This document shows, piece by piece, positions 1 through 7,829 of a DNA stretch of 62,972 nt (positions within the stretch are counted from its first letter, which is position 1; each line of letters starts with the position of its first letter). The notes beneath the pieces are model-generated. The model had not been told where the DNA came from, ran no database searches, and saw only the letters and a program-made list of their open reading frames with translations. The stretch spans positions 1 to 62,972 of the forward strand of contig CALFUN010000034.1 of the NCBI GenBank assembly GCA_937929915.1. The letters run 5' to 3'. Both the position numbers and the translations under genes were made by a program. The DNA is from an uncultured Caulobacterales bacterium. Its GTDB lineage: Bacteria > Pseudomonadota > Alphaproteobacteria > Caulobacterales > Maricaulaceae.

Positions 1-1
1 G

Positions 2-433
2 AAATATGCCAATGACAATAAAGACCTCGTTGTCTTTGCAGGCGGGCTTTACGGCAATGGTTCCTCGCGCGATTGGGCCGCCAAAGGCACAATCCTGCTG
101 GGTGTGAAAGCCGTCATCGCCGAGAGCTTTGAGCGGATTCACCGCTCGAACCTCATCGGTATGGGCGTGCTACCGCTTGAATTTACCAATGGCGATAGCT
201 GGGCTGGTCTTAGCTTGAAAGGCAATGAAACCGTGAGCATTTCAGGCATTGAAGGCCTCGAGCCGCGCGGAACGCTAGACGTTGACATTACCTATCCCGA
301 CGGAAAATCCAAAACCATCACCGTTGCCGTGCGTATTGATACCGACAATGAGCATGAATATTACAAAAATGGCGGTATCTTGCATTACGTGCTGCGTAAC
401 CTTGCCCGCGAAGCGCAAGAGGCAGCGGAGTAG
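2..433 (+). CDS. acnA: Aconitate hydratase A, C-terminal part (5' end outside window)
   Basis: Aconitase isomerises citrate to isocitrate in the TCA cycle using a cytosolic [4Fe-4S] cluster. The frame is open from base 2 and gives the last 143 residues of the swivel domain. The family hallmark [13 protein letters not shown] lies near the start of the fragment, followed by [27 protein letters not shown] and a normal C-terminus (LHYVLRNLA). The cluster-ligating cysteines lie in the part outside the window. A terminator-like hairpin follows at 465-493, so this is the end of its transcript. Only the start of the gene is missing; nothing suggests a pseudogene. Confidence 0.95.
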   Translation, partial: KYANDNKDLVVFAGGLYGNGSSRDWAAKGTILLGVKAVIAESFERIHRSNLIGMGVLPLEFTNGDSWAGLSLKGNETVSISGIEGLEPRGTLDVDITYPDGKSKTITVAVRIDTDNEHEYYKNGGILHYVLRNLAREAQEAAE

Positions 434-464
434 ACTTTTACAACCATTTCCGAACAAATTTAAA

Positions 465-493
465 AACAACTCTCATTTGAGGGCTGTTTTTTT
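465..493 (+). terminator. Rho-independent terminator after acnA
   Basis: The arms AACAACTCTC (465-474) and GAGGGCTGTT (479-488) pair over ten positions with one A-C mismatch and one G-T pair. The loop is ATTT, and a run of seven T (487-493) follows. It lies 31 bases after the acnA stop. Confidence 0.8.
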
Positions 494-522
494 GTGGGGT
501 TTACTCAGTATCCAAAACATTA

Positions 523-560
523 TTGACATTATTGACATTATTGACATTGTTATCCATAAA
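523..560 (+). promoter_or_regulatory. Promoter region with three tandem TTGACA boxes
   Basis: The 9-base unit ATTGACATT occurs three times in perfect tandem (522-530, 531-539, 540-548), so the canonical -35 hexamer TTGACA appears at 523, 532 and 541. CATAAA at 555-560 lies 17 bases after the middle copy and matches the -10 consensus at four of six positions. It precedes the gene at 596. That it is a promoter is inferred from the hexamers and spacing; which copy is used cannot be told. Confidence 0.5.
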
Positions 561-595
561 AATATTTCTAAGGTAGTCACCTGTGGAGTTAATAT

Positions 596-1672
596 ATGGC
601 AGAGGAAAGTTTAAATATCCAAGATGCGGCGCAAATATTACACAATGACATACAAGAGCTGAACAACACAAACACGCAGATTAATAGTTCCCTTCAAAAT
701 ATCATTAACTCACCGGCTCCCGCAGCTCTCTTGGACACGTTAAACGATAACAATATTGAAACAATCAATGTTTCTGACTTTCCCATGCAAACGGCGGAAG
801 ATAGGGTGAGTTCTATACTCATTGCTGGCCATGAACATATGAATGAGCAAAGCATTCCTGCCCCTGTCCTAGAGCCTTATTACATAGCTCAAAATATCGC
901 TCAAAAAACAGGCGCTCCCATGGCAGAGGTCATTCAAGATGTAAAATTAGCCCGCTCACTCCAAATTGGAACTGACAATTTTAATCATGAGACCCATAAT
1001 ATAGAATTTGCACAGCAAGATGTTGTGTTAGCGCGGGTAGAACAGGGCTTCTCATCTCCGTCTCAATCAGAATCTACGTCCATTGATGGTTCGAATGACC
1101 ACGTCAATGATGCAGGAGAAACGACAAAACCAAATAATGATTTAAACGTAGAGCCAGTTGATTACACAAATATAGAAGTTAGGTTGCAAGCCTATGAAAT
1201 TGGGTCAGCTCCTTTGGTCGGTGAATATGGGCATGCCTTTTTAGAATATGAAGATTTAACCACTGGGGATGTTCGATATGCACGTGCGGGGCCAACCACG
1301 CCTGGTTACCCTGGTGGGGTTATAGATGCCATAAGAGATAGAGCTTTTTCTGGTGTCAATGTGGAAGCCTTAGACAATGACAAATCAGAACAAGTTGACG
1401 CTGGCATACCTGGGACATTCGAAGTTAATTCATTCATAATCCGTGGTAATATGGATGAACTTGAAGCACAGTTTGATAAATTCAATCAAACGATTAACGA
1501 TGAAGATATTCCATATAAACCCCGGTCACAAAATTCGAACACATATGCAGGCGATACCTATGAACTTGTCACTGGGCAAGAGCCTGATAATAACACGGAT
1601 GTACGATTGCCTGGATTGAATAATGACCTAATGGATTATGAAGAAACAGAATACAGCGCAGCTTTTGATTAA
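596..1672 (+). CDS. Hypothetical 358-residue protein, possible papain-like (permuted) C-terminal domain; effector candidate
   Basis: I do not recognise a named family over the full length. The first ~190 residues are polar, Asn/Gln/Asp-rich and low in hydrophobics, with no signal peptide or membrane segment. The last ~165 residues look like a folded domain with GEYGHAFLEYED (His near residue 213) and, later, SQNSNTYAGDTYELVTG. That His then NSNxY pattern resembles permuted papain/NlpC-like domains found at the ends of some bacterial toxins, but no catalytic Cys is evident, so the match is weak. A GGAG ribosome site (585-588) is 7 bases before the ATG. The stop is 10 bases before a lipoprotein gene, which suggests an operon and possibly an effector with its immunity protein. 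Base composition is AT-richer than the flanking housekeeping genes. Confidence 0.6.
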   Translation: MAEESLNIQDAAQILHNDIQELNNTNTQINSSLQNIINSPAPAALLDTLNDNNIETINVSDFPMQTAEDRVSSILIAGHEHMNEQSIPAPVLEPYYIAQNIAQKTGAPMAEVIQDVKLARSLQIGTDNFNHETHNIEFAQQDVVLARVEQGFSSPSQSESTSIDGSNDHVNDAGETTKPNNDLNVEPVDYTNIEVRLQAYEIGSAPLVGEYGHAFLEYEDLTTGDVRYARAGPTTPGYPGGVIDAIRDRAFSGVNVEALDNDKSEQVDAGIPGTFEVNSFIIRGNMDELEAQFDKFNQTINDEDIPYKPRSQNSNTYAGDTYELVTGQEPDNNTDVRLPGLNNDLMDYEETEYSAAFD

Positions 1673-1682
1673 GGGAGCTAGC

Positions 1683-2096
1683 ATGGTAACAAACAAATTT
1701 TGGGTCTTTAGTTTAGCAGTTTTATCATTAAATCTAACGAATTGCCAAGCATCCACCACAGGAGACACTGGCGTGAAGCTGGATAAATACAAAGCAGGTG
1801 AAGCAGTTGTCTGGCTCTGTGCGACGAACAACAAAGCTACACTAAGAAAAGAACTCGGCATGCAACTGAAACCGATTGTAAAAGCTGAGGCCTTCAAAAC
1901 ACATTTAGAAGCTCTTGGCGCAACAATTTTACAAGACGAACAAGATTTAGGGTCAACAAAGTGCCCTAAATTAATCAAAGGTCAGGCTCTAACCAGTTTT
2001 GATGTCAAAGGCAAAACAGATGCTTACTCTTATGTCCCACATTACAGAGTTTATGTGAAGCCTAATGGTTTAATTCACCTGATCGAGTCATTTTAG
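1683..2096 (+). CDS. Small lipoprotein, possible immunity partner of the upstream gene
   Basis: The 137-residue product starts MVTNKFWVFSLAVLSLNLTNC: a basic N-terminus, hydrophobic stretch and lipobox LTNC, so lipidation at Cys21 and a periplasm-facing location are expected. I chose ATG 1683 because AAGGGAG lies just upstream (about 1673-1679) and the signal peptide then starts correctly; an upstream in-frame ATG at 1638 would overlap the preceding gene and mask the signal. The mature part is small and basic/polar, with no family I recognise. Sharing an operon with a possible peptidase/amidase-like protein fits the pattern of periplasmic lipoprotein immunity proteins, but this is inference only. 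Confidence 0.7.
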   Translation: MVTNKFWVFSLAVLSLNLTNCQASTTGDTGVKLDKYKAGEAVVWLCATNNKATLRKELGMQLKPIVKAEAFKTHLEALGATILQDEQDLGSTKCPKLIKGQALTSFDVKGKTDAYSYVPHYRVYVKPNGLIHLIESF

Positions 2097-2154
2097 TTTT
2101 TATAACTCTATCCGTAAACGTTTGAGAAACTTCATCCTAATTAAGCAAGTTACT

Positions 2155-2529
2155 TTACTCGCGCGATAATCTGCGGCCATCAAGCGGGCCAAGCTGCGGG
2201 GAGCGGCCTTTGCCCTCTAAAACCCATGTGATGAAATGCTCGCAATTATTAATCATCACATTATAGCGCTGCCCTTTTTTCAGACGCGCACGGGCAACAA
2301 TCGCAGAGCCGTCCATATGATGACTATAAGGGATAAGCGTTACTGCTCCGCCTTGCGAGAACGCCGCCATGTCGGTTTCGCCCACTCGCCCAAAACGGCG
2401 CGAGGCATGAATCACTGTGCCGTAACCCGTAGCAATTCCGTAATGACGAATAACCCCAAAGGCGCGCACCTCTAACACACTCCCCGCTGGGTAAATCTGA
2501 TTTGTACGTTCAAAAGGATAGTCGGTCAT
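2155..2529 (-). CDS. LRAT-domain (NlpC/P60 superfamily) protein
   Basis: This 124-residue protein has the lecithin retinol acyltransferase/H-rev107 layout: an early beta-rich segment with HYGIATGYGTVIHAS (catalytic His and the second His) and a later NNCEHF box carrying the nucleophilic Cys. Bacterial members are small, cytoplasmic and mostly uncharacterised; relatives act as thiol acyltransferases, phospholipases or amidases. There is no signal peptide. It is convergent with the lipoprotein gene across a 58-base gap. No strong Shine-Dalgarno is seen before the ATG. Family assignment is firm; substrate unknown. Confidence 0.85.
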   Translation of the reverse strand: MTDYPFERTNQIYPAGSVLEVRAFGVIRHYGIATGYGTVIHASRRFGRVGETDMAAFSQGGAVTLIPYSHHMDGSAIVARARLKKGQRYNVMINNCEHFITWVLEGKGRSPQLGPLDGRRLSRE

Positions 2530-2907
2530 GGGGTGAGTTTAGGGAATTGAAGGATAGATTGGAAGGTAGAAAAGTTATCCACAAATTTGTAAGGCATGTG
2601 GATTACTTATCAAAATAAGTCACTGAAAGATAACAAGAAAATAAAAATTAGCATTGATTACAAGGGGTTAAAGATTCAGTAACTATTTTCCATCTTATAA
2701 GAAAATACTAGGTGTTGACGAGTAACGAGAAATGACCACTATATATAGACAGAAGTGCGAGAGTGCTTCGTTTTCGAGTGCTCGGCTGTCCAGCCTACCA
2801 AGCAATACGGACAGCCGGCACATAACAGTAACTACCTAAGCAGTTACGATTAATTCGTAACACAATGATTCGCGGCTGCAAGGGTTTTAATTATGAAAGG
2901 ACAGAAA
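2530..2907. other. Intergenic region: AT-rich part, then structured leader of the DUF3892 gene
   Basis: The first ~180 bases are AT-rich with no ORF or repeat I can support. TATATA-type -10 candidates lie around 2740-2747 (a TTGACG at 2714 is slightly too far for ideal spacing). From about 2753 to the gene start the sequence is dense in inverted repeats, listed separately, and looks like an RNA leader. Confidence 0.5.
2753..2892 (+). ncRNA. Structured 5' leader with mutually exclusive hairpins
   Basis: Three stems are visible. CGGCTGTCC (2783-2791) pairs with GGACAGCCG (2809-2817) around a 17-base loop. GTAACT (2828-2833) pairs with AGTTAC (2842-2847). GTTACGA (2843-2849) pairs with TCGTAAC (2855-2861). 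The last two share GTTAC and cannot form together, as in attenuators or riboswitch expression platforms. There is also a direct repeat GAGTGCTTCG / GAGTGCTCGG at 2761-2785. It matches no riboswitch class I can name; it could also be a small RNA upstream of the gene. Boundaries are approximate. Confidence 0.4.
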
Positions 2908-3153
2908 ATGTCCAAATCAAAACAACCTAAACGCATCATTGGTGCAAAATCTGACTCTAACGGACGCACCACAAGCGTGAAGTTAAGTGGGAATAAAAAC
3001 TACACGCCAGTTAAAACAGCTATAAAAATGACTGAACGTGGTGAAATTAAAGGCGCTCATGTCGTTAAACCCCGCTGTGCAGACCCTTATTTACGTACAA
3101 ATCCTGATGGTCGTGTTGGAAACAACATTGATACACTTTCAGGAGACAAATAA
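2908..3153 (+). CDS. DUF3892 domain protein
   Basis: The 81-residue product matches the DUF3892 pattern: an N-terminal 'I.GAKSDSNGRTTSVKLSG' strand pair, a central 'VKTAIKMTERGEIKGAHVV' helix, and the diagnostic end PYLRTNPDGRVGNNIDTL. Family function is unknown. ATG 2908 is preferred because AAAGGA (2896-2901) lies 6 bases upstream; an in-frame ATG at 2893 with a weaker AAGGG would add five residues. It is followed immediately by the small ORF at 3154, and both end before a hairpin terminator, so they form a two-gene transcript. Nothing suggests secretion. Confidence 0.8.
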   Translation: MSKSKQPKRIIGAKSDSNGRTTSVKLSGNKNYTPVKTAIKMTERGEIKGAHVVKPRCADPYLRTNPDGRVGNNIDTLSGDK

Positions 3154-3294
3154 ATGACCGCTGCACAATTAAGAGCTAAGCTACGTATGCATCAATCACG
3201 CATACGTCAAACTAATCAACGTTTAAAGTGTGAACAGCAACGCTTAGAACGTAGAAGAAGAGAACGACTACGTCGTTTAAATAATATAAACTAA
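3154..3294 (+). CDS. Very small, highly basic coiled-coil ORF (46 aa)
   Basis: The ATG follows the previous stop directly (TAAATG), with AGGAG at 3141-3145 eight bases upstream. The 46-codon product begins MTAAQLRAKLRMHQSRIRQT and ends RRRERLRRLNNIN; it is rich in Arg, Gln and Leu with heptad-like spacing, so a basic amphipathic helix that could bind nucleic acid is plausible. Homology is not recognisable. The ribosome site, tight coupling and the terminator right after it argue for a real gene. Confidence 0.6.
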   Translation: MTAAQLRAKLRMHQSRIRQTNQRLKCEQQRLERRRRERLRRLNNIN

Positions 3295-3302
3295 ACGCAA
3301 TA

Positions 3303-3330
3303 AATTGTGGCTCACTCAAGAGCCACAATT
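3303..3330 (+). terminator. Hairpin terminator after the DUF3892 operon
   Basis: AATTGTGGCTC (3303-3313) and GAGCCACAATT (3320-3330) form a perfect 11-bp stem with a 6-base loop. It lacks a strong T-run, but it starts 8 bases after the last stop, as expected of a transcript end. Confidence 0.65.
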
Positions 3331-3434
3331 CTATGATCCATTCTCTGGGTCAGGTGGACTGCTAGAATTTGATTTGGCTAGATTTCATCCATTGGATTAA
3401 ATGTCCATAGATCAACACCTCTCAAATAATAAAA

Positions 3435-3489
3435 TGTCGCGTCAACTTGACAAAATAGCCGTTACGCATTATGTCAAGATAACACGACA
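3435..3489 (+). promoter_or_regulatory. Duplicated TGTC-N10-GACA operator overlapping a promoter
   Basis: Two 18-base inverted repeats of the form TGTC-N10-GACA lie at 3435-3452 and 3472-3489, 37 bases apart. The left one contains a consensus -35 TTGACA (3447-3452), and TATGTC at 3470-3475 sits 17 bases later, overlapping the right copy. The larger region is itself palindromic (AAAATGTCG 3431-3439 with CGACATTTT 3485-3493). A repressor bound here would block the promoter of the membrane protein/Xre pair at 3506-4113, so autoregulation by that regulator is the natural inference. Confidence 0.6.
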
Positions 3490-3505
3490 TTTTGGAGAGA
3501 GAGTT

Positions 3506-3910
3506 ATGGAAAAGAAAAACTTCACGCAAGCCAATCGCAATTATAAAAGACGGTTCTGGCCTTTAATTCTAATTTATGTGGTTTTATGTTTTGCAGGTCC
3601 ATTTTGGTTAGCGTTCACATCAGAGCCCGCCAAATGGCAATATATTGTTGTCGCGCTATCGAACGCTTTACCAATCATATTTATTTTGGGTGTTATGGGG
3701 AAATTTCTTAAAGAAACCGATGAATATACCAGAGAACAACAGATGAGCGCGATGTTAATTGGCGGAGGAATCGTCCTGTCATTTGCTGTGATATGGGGTT
3801 TCTTTGAACTTTATCAAATTGCACCGTCTTTTTGGTCATTCCTTTACGGGCCAATGTTTTTCGCGGCTTGGGGGGTAACCTACTTTTTACGCACTAAGGC
3901 GACATCTTGA
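3506..3910 (+). CDS. Four-helix membrane protein paired with an Xre regulator
   Basis: The 134-residue product has four hydrophobic segments (around residues 15-35, 43-63, 82-103 and 110-128) separated by short polar loops. ATG 3506 is chosen because GGAGAGAG lies 5-12 bases upstream; longer in-frame starts run through the operator region. I do not recognise a named family. It overlaps the next gene by 4 bases (TTGA). Membrane protein plus small HTH partner pairs are common in alphaproteobacteria and in Gram-positive bacteria, often with unknown function. Confidence 0.75.
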   Translation: MEKKNFTQANRNYKRRFWPLILIYVVLCFAGPFWLAFTSEPAKWQYIVVALSNALPIIFILGVMGKFLKETDEYTREQQMSAMLIGGGIVLSFAVIWGFFELYQIAPSFWSFLYGPMFFAAWGVTYFLRTKATS

Positions 3911-4113
3911 AGAACATCGTTCGAGAATTGCGCAAGGAACGCGGTTGGTCACAAGCCAAGCTTGGAGAAATTCTCGGCATAGCGCGTCAATCCGTAAATG
4001 CCATAGAGACGGGTAAACACCACCCGTCTTTACCGCTCGCCTTTGACATCGCGAAATTATTTGAAGAACGCGTTGATCGTATATTTTATCCCGACGACGA
4101 AATACCCGATTAA
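3907..4113 (+). CDS. Xre/Cro-type HTH transcriptional regulator
   Basis: 68 residues, almost entirely one HTH_3 domain: VRELRKERGWSQAKLGEILG, then IARQSVNAIETGKHHPSLPLAFDIAKLFE, and a short acidic tail. The helix-turn-helix is complete. The start is TTG at 3907, overlapping the stop of the membrane protein gene, so the two are translationally coupled. It probably binds the TGTC-N10-GACA pair upstream of its own operon (inference). It is convergent with purH, only 3 bases from that stop. Confidence 0.9.
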   Translation: MKNIVRELRKERGWSQAKLGEILGIARQSVNAIETGKHHPSLPLAFDIAKLFEERVDRIFYPDDEIPD

Positions 4114-4116
4114 ACC

Positions 4117-5751
4117 TTAATGCCTAAAATGCCGCATGCCCGTAAACACCATGGCGATGCCTTGTTCATCGGCGGCTTTGATAACTTCATCATCACGGAT
4201 AGAGCCGCCTGGTTGGATAATCGCTGTCGCCCCTGCAGCCGCGGCGGCGAGCATACCGTCGGCAAAAGGGAAAAACGCATCAGAGGCACAAGCGCAGCCT
4301 TGCGTGCGCGGCGCGTCCCATCCTGCTGCGGCTTGCGCGTCTTGCGCTTTGCGCGCAGCAATACGCGCGCTATCAATACGGCTCATCTGGCCTGCGCCAA
4401 TCCCTGCAGTCGCGCCGTCTTTGACATAGATAATCGCGTTAGATTTAACGTGTTTAGCGACTTTCCACGCCATGCGCATATCCGCCATTTCGGCAGGCGA
4501 AGGCTTGCGTTTTGTCACGACTTTTAAATCTTCATCGGCGACATAGCCATTATCGCGGTCTTGCACCAAAATTCCGCCTGCAACATTGCGCTGCGTGATA
4601 GAGGCTGCGCGTATATCAGGCAATCCGCCAGCGATAAGTAAGCGCAGATTTTTCTTCTTAGCAAAGACCGCAATCGCGTCCTCATCCGCGCTAGGGGCGA
4701 TAACGACTTCGGTAAAGACTTTGACAATTTCTGTCGCCGTCGCTTTATCAAGATTACCATTTAGCGCGACAATGCCGCCAAAAGCCGAGACAGGGTCACA
4801 AGCTAGCGCAGTCTTATAGGCCGTGATGTAATCATCCGCCACTGCAACGCCGCACGGATTGGCATGTTTGATAATCGCCACAGCAGGTTTATCCCCTTGG
4901 CTATTATCCCCAAATTCTGCGACAAGCTCATAAGCAGCGTCCGTGTCATTTATATTATTGTAGCTTAGGGCTTTGCCTTGAAGTTGTTGCGCTGTCGCGA
5001 CACCTGCACGCGGGCTGCCATCGCTATAAAAGGCCGCTTTTTGATGCGGGTTCTCACCATAACGCAAAGCTTGCTTAAGCGCGCCGCCTTGCGCGCGGTA
5101 AGCAGGAGCAGGATCGCCCAAATGATCAGCAAAATAATTAGCGATGGCCGCATCATAAGCGGCAGATCGCGCATAAGTTTTCGCCGCGAGTTTCTGGCGC
5201 AACGCCCCAGAGGTTTGGCCATTATTGGCATCCATATCTGCAAGTACCGCATCGACATCTTGCGCGTCCGTACAGACGGCAACATGGGCATGGTTTTTCG
5301 CCGCCGCGCGTATCATAGCTGGCCCGCCAATATCGATATTCTCAACACACATTTCATAAGACCCGCCGCTCGTGACAGCTTTTTCAAACGGGTAAAGATT
5401 CACGATCAACACATCTATGGACAGAATGCCATGCCCATGCATCGCATCTTTGTGACTGGCCAAATCTCTATCGCCCAACAGGCCGCCATGCACCATAGGG
5501 TGCAAAGTTTTCACGCGGCCATCCATCATTTCAGGAAATTTGGTAAGCTCGGACACATCTTTTACGGGAATACCCGCTGCCTCAATGGCTGCGCGTGTGC
5601 CGCCTGTTGAGACAAGTTTAACCCCGCGTGCATGCAACTCTCTTGCTTGGTCAATCAAGCGGGATTTATCCGATACAGAGAGCAAGGCGCGCTTAACAGG
5701 CGCAAGGCGTGCCCGGTCAAATGGCGGGAGGTCAGGATTAGGGATTGGCAT
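4117..5751 (-). CDS. purH: Bifunctional AICAR transformylase / IMP cyclohydrolase
   Basis: PurH catalyses the last two steps of de novo IMP synthesis. The 544 residues contain an N-terminal MGS-like cyclohydrolase domain ([57 protein letters not shown]) and a C-terminal transformylase domain with the catalytic KHANPCG motif. Length is close to the family norm. It is the last gene of the minus-strand group that includes the CapD-like and heparinase genes, 113 bases downstream of the former. The purH neighbourhood with heparinase, rpe and rsmB recurs in alphaproteobacteria. Confidence 0.97.
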   Translation of the reverse strand: MPIPNPDLPPFDRARLAPVKRALLSVSDKSRLIDQARELHARGVKLVSTGGTRAAIEAAGIPVKDVSELTKFPEMMDGRVKTLHPMVHGGLLGDRDLASHKDAMHGHGILSIDVLIVNLYPFEKAVTSGGSYEMCVENIDIGGPAMIRAAAKNHAHVAVCTDAQDVDAVLADMDANNGQTSGALRQKLAAKTYARSAAYDAAIANYFADHLGDPAPAYRAQGGALKQALRYGENPHQKAAFYSDGSPRAGVATAQQLQGKALSYNNINDTDAAYELVAEFGDNSQGDKPAVAIIKHANPCGVAVADDYITAYKTALACDPVSAFGGIVALNGNLDKATATEIVKVFTEVVIAPSADEDAIAVFAKKKNLRLLIAGGLPDIRAASITQRNVAGGILVQDRDNGYVADEDLKVVTKRKPSPAEMADMRMAWKVAKHVKSNAIIYVKDGATAGIGAGQMSRIDSARIAARKAQDAQAAAGWDAPRTQGCACASDAFFPFADGMLAAAAAGATAIIQPGGSIRDDEVIKAADEQGIAMVFTGMRHFRH

Positions 5752-5864
5752 GATAATATCCGTAAGAATCTATGTTGGCCGCGCTCTATCATGACCGCTC
5801 AATAATGGCTAGAGCTTGGGCTCAATTATTCATATCTTGGGGATAATCTTGCCATATGGTACGA

Positions 5865-7829
5865 CTACTCGCTGGCCTCATCATAGGAAATATCGACGAC
5901 ATTAGAGACATCTTCAAGCGCGCCATTTGGACTGTAATCAGGTAATATCGCTTTAAGAGCCCGGCGAATATCACCTCGGTCGCGGCGCTCTAATGCCAAA
6001 AGCAATGTCTTAATACGCCGCATAACGGATTTAGGGTCAACCATCTCGCCCGTATATTTTTGCACGCCATCAATAGAGGTTGGCGTTAAGCTCTCTTCAT
6101 TATGGATAAGCCGCTCTGTTAATTTCTCACCTGGCCGCAAGCCTGTAAAGCGGACTTCCACATCTAAATCTGGAATTTTCCCGCGCAAACGAATAAGCTG
6201 CCGCGCAAGGCGGGCAATATTGACTGGCTCTCCCATTTCAAGAACATAAATATTCGAAGAGGCATTTCCATGTAGCTGCGCTGTATTCATGCCAAGCGCT
6301 GCGGCTTGCAAGACAAGGGCGGAGGCTTCTTCCACACTCATAAAATATCGGTCTACATCAGGATGCGTTACGGTCACAGGCCCGCCGCGTGCTATTTGTT
6401 CTTCAAATAAATTCACGACAGAACCGCGAGACGCCAGCACGTTGCCAAAGCGCACAGCCGCGGCTTGCATATTGGGCACAAGTGCTTGGCGGGCCAAAGT
6501 CAACATTTCGACAATCCGTTTACTCGCCCCCATAATATTGGCTGGTTCCACGGCTTTATCTGTCGAAATCAGGATAAAATGTTTCACCCCATAAGCTTCG
6601 CACATATCCAGTGTTACATGCGTACCTAAAACATTTGTACGCAAAGTTTCTATCGGGTTTTTTTCACCAAGCGGAACATGTTTTAACGCGGCGGCATGTA
6701 AGACAATATCAGGACGCTCTGTTGCAAATATCTCAGACATCTGCTTTTCATGAGTCACATCGCAAATATAAGTCTTAAATAAAGCCTCTTTTTGAACGTC
6801 TTTATGCGGGGCTAATGTATTTTCAAGCGTATAGAGATTAAACTCAGAATTATCGACGAGGGCTAATCGTTTTGGGGCAAGAGCTAGAATTTGCTCAGAA
6901 AGCTCGGAGCCTATGGAACCGCCTGCACCCGTCACTAAAACATTACAGCCTTCTATCATATTGCGCACTGGCCCAATATCTAGATGACGCATTTCGCGGC
7001 CAATTAAATCAGCCGCCTCAAAAGCACTGAGCTTGCCGTCCATATCTGGCGTATTGCGGGCGAGCGGCGCGCCAATATCTGTGGCTATTTTAATAAGTTT
7101 TGCGGTGTCTTTAGGATCTGGCTGTGAATCTACAGAAATCAACTGCATCGGGCCTTCTTGGCGGCCTGCAATATCATCATAAATACGTTCCAAATCATCT
7201 ATATTTCCTAAAACAGGAATAGAGCGAATAGACCGGCCTTTATACTGCCCTGATGTATCAATTAATCCCACAGGGTTGAAATTCATACCTGTTTTTTCTC
7301 GGGTTTTAATTTTTAAATAATTATGCAATTCACTGGCTTGGCCGATGAGTAAGGCGTTTGATGCCCCGCGTGCGCTTCTTCGAAATAAAGCGCGAAAATC
7401 CCCGTTCATAAAGAGCAAAGCGCCTAAACGGCTAACAACAATTAATCCCATAAAAACAGCGGCAGATATGAACGGCGCAGAGCGCGGGAAATTAATACCC
7501 CTATCAAAAAATAAGAATAATATCATAGGCACAATAAAGGCCGTTATAATGACGCCTGCCGATAATCTGCGAAAATCATTCAGGGATGTAAATCGCCAAA
7601 TAGCGCGATCTTGGCGCATAATTACCCAAACAGATAAGGTCACAATCCCTGCTATCAAGGCCGCTATATGGTCTATATTGGCTGGAATAGTTTTGTTGAG
7701 AAAATCATAACGCCAGCGCACAGCGCCCAGCATAGCCCCATAACTTAAACAGACATCAAATAAAATTAGCGCCAAGCTTCTTAAGAAAAGGATGGGCGGG
7801 CGATATATCGGTATCTTAGAGCCGTTCAT
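5865..7829 (-). CDS. CapD/FlaA1/WbpM-type nucleoside-diphosphate-sugar epimerase/dehydratase
   Basis: 654 residues. Four membrane helices in the first ~140 residues are followed by a CoA-binding-like Rossmann segment (~155-260) and an extended-SDR catalytic domain starting at NVLVTGAGGSIGSE (GAGGSIGSE at 301-309). The catalytic region reads ILISTDKAVEPANIMGASKR, with Met in place of the usual Tyr of YxxxK, typical of the large WbpM/CapD group. These enzymes make UDP-4-keto-6-deoxy sugars for O-antigen, capsule or glycan synthesis at the inner membrane. It overlaps the heparinase-family gene by 4 bases (ATGA), indicating co-translation. Confidence 0.93.
   Translation of the reverse strand: MNGSKIPIYRPPILFLRSLALILFDVCLSYGAMLGAVRWRYDFLNKTIPANIDHIAALIAGIVTLSVWVIMRQDRAIWRFTSLNDFRRLSAGVIITAFIVPMILFLFFDRGINFPRSAPFISAAVFMGLIVVSRLGALLFMNGDFRALFRRSARGASNALLIGQASELHNYLKIKTREKTGMNFNPVGLIDTSGQYKGRSIRSIPVLGNIDDLERIYDDIAGRQEGPMQLISVDSQPDPKDTAKLIKIATDIGAPLARNTPDMDGKLSAFEAADLIGREMRHLDIGPVRNMIEGCNVLVTGAGGSIGSELSEQILALAPKRLALVDNSEFNLYTLENTLAPHKDVQKEALFKTYICDVTHEKQMSEIFATERPDIVLHAAALKHVPLGEKNPIETLRTNVLGTHVTLDMCEAYGVKHFILISTDKAVEPANIMGASKRIVEMLTLARQALVPNMQAAAVRFGNVLASRGSVVNLFEEQIARGGPVTVTHPDVDRYFMSVEEASALVLQAAALGMNTAQLHGNASSNIYVLEMGEPVNIARLARQLIRLRGKIPDLDVEVRFTGLRPGEKLTERLIHNEESLTPTSIDGVQKYTGEMVDPKSVMRRIKTLLLALERRDRGDIRRALKAILPDYSPNGALEDVSNVVDISYDEASE

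Noticed and set aside
522..548. Short tandem repeats as a CRISPR or attachment site
   Set aside because: The unit is 9 bases without spacers, far from CRISPR dimensions, and no integrase or tRNA is nearby.
4978..5610. Long antisense frame across purH
   Set aside because: Shadow of the conserved purH coding sequence; no ribosome site or protein-like composition.
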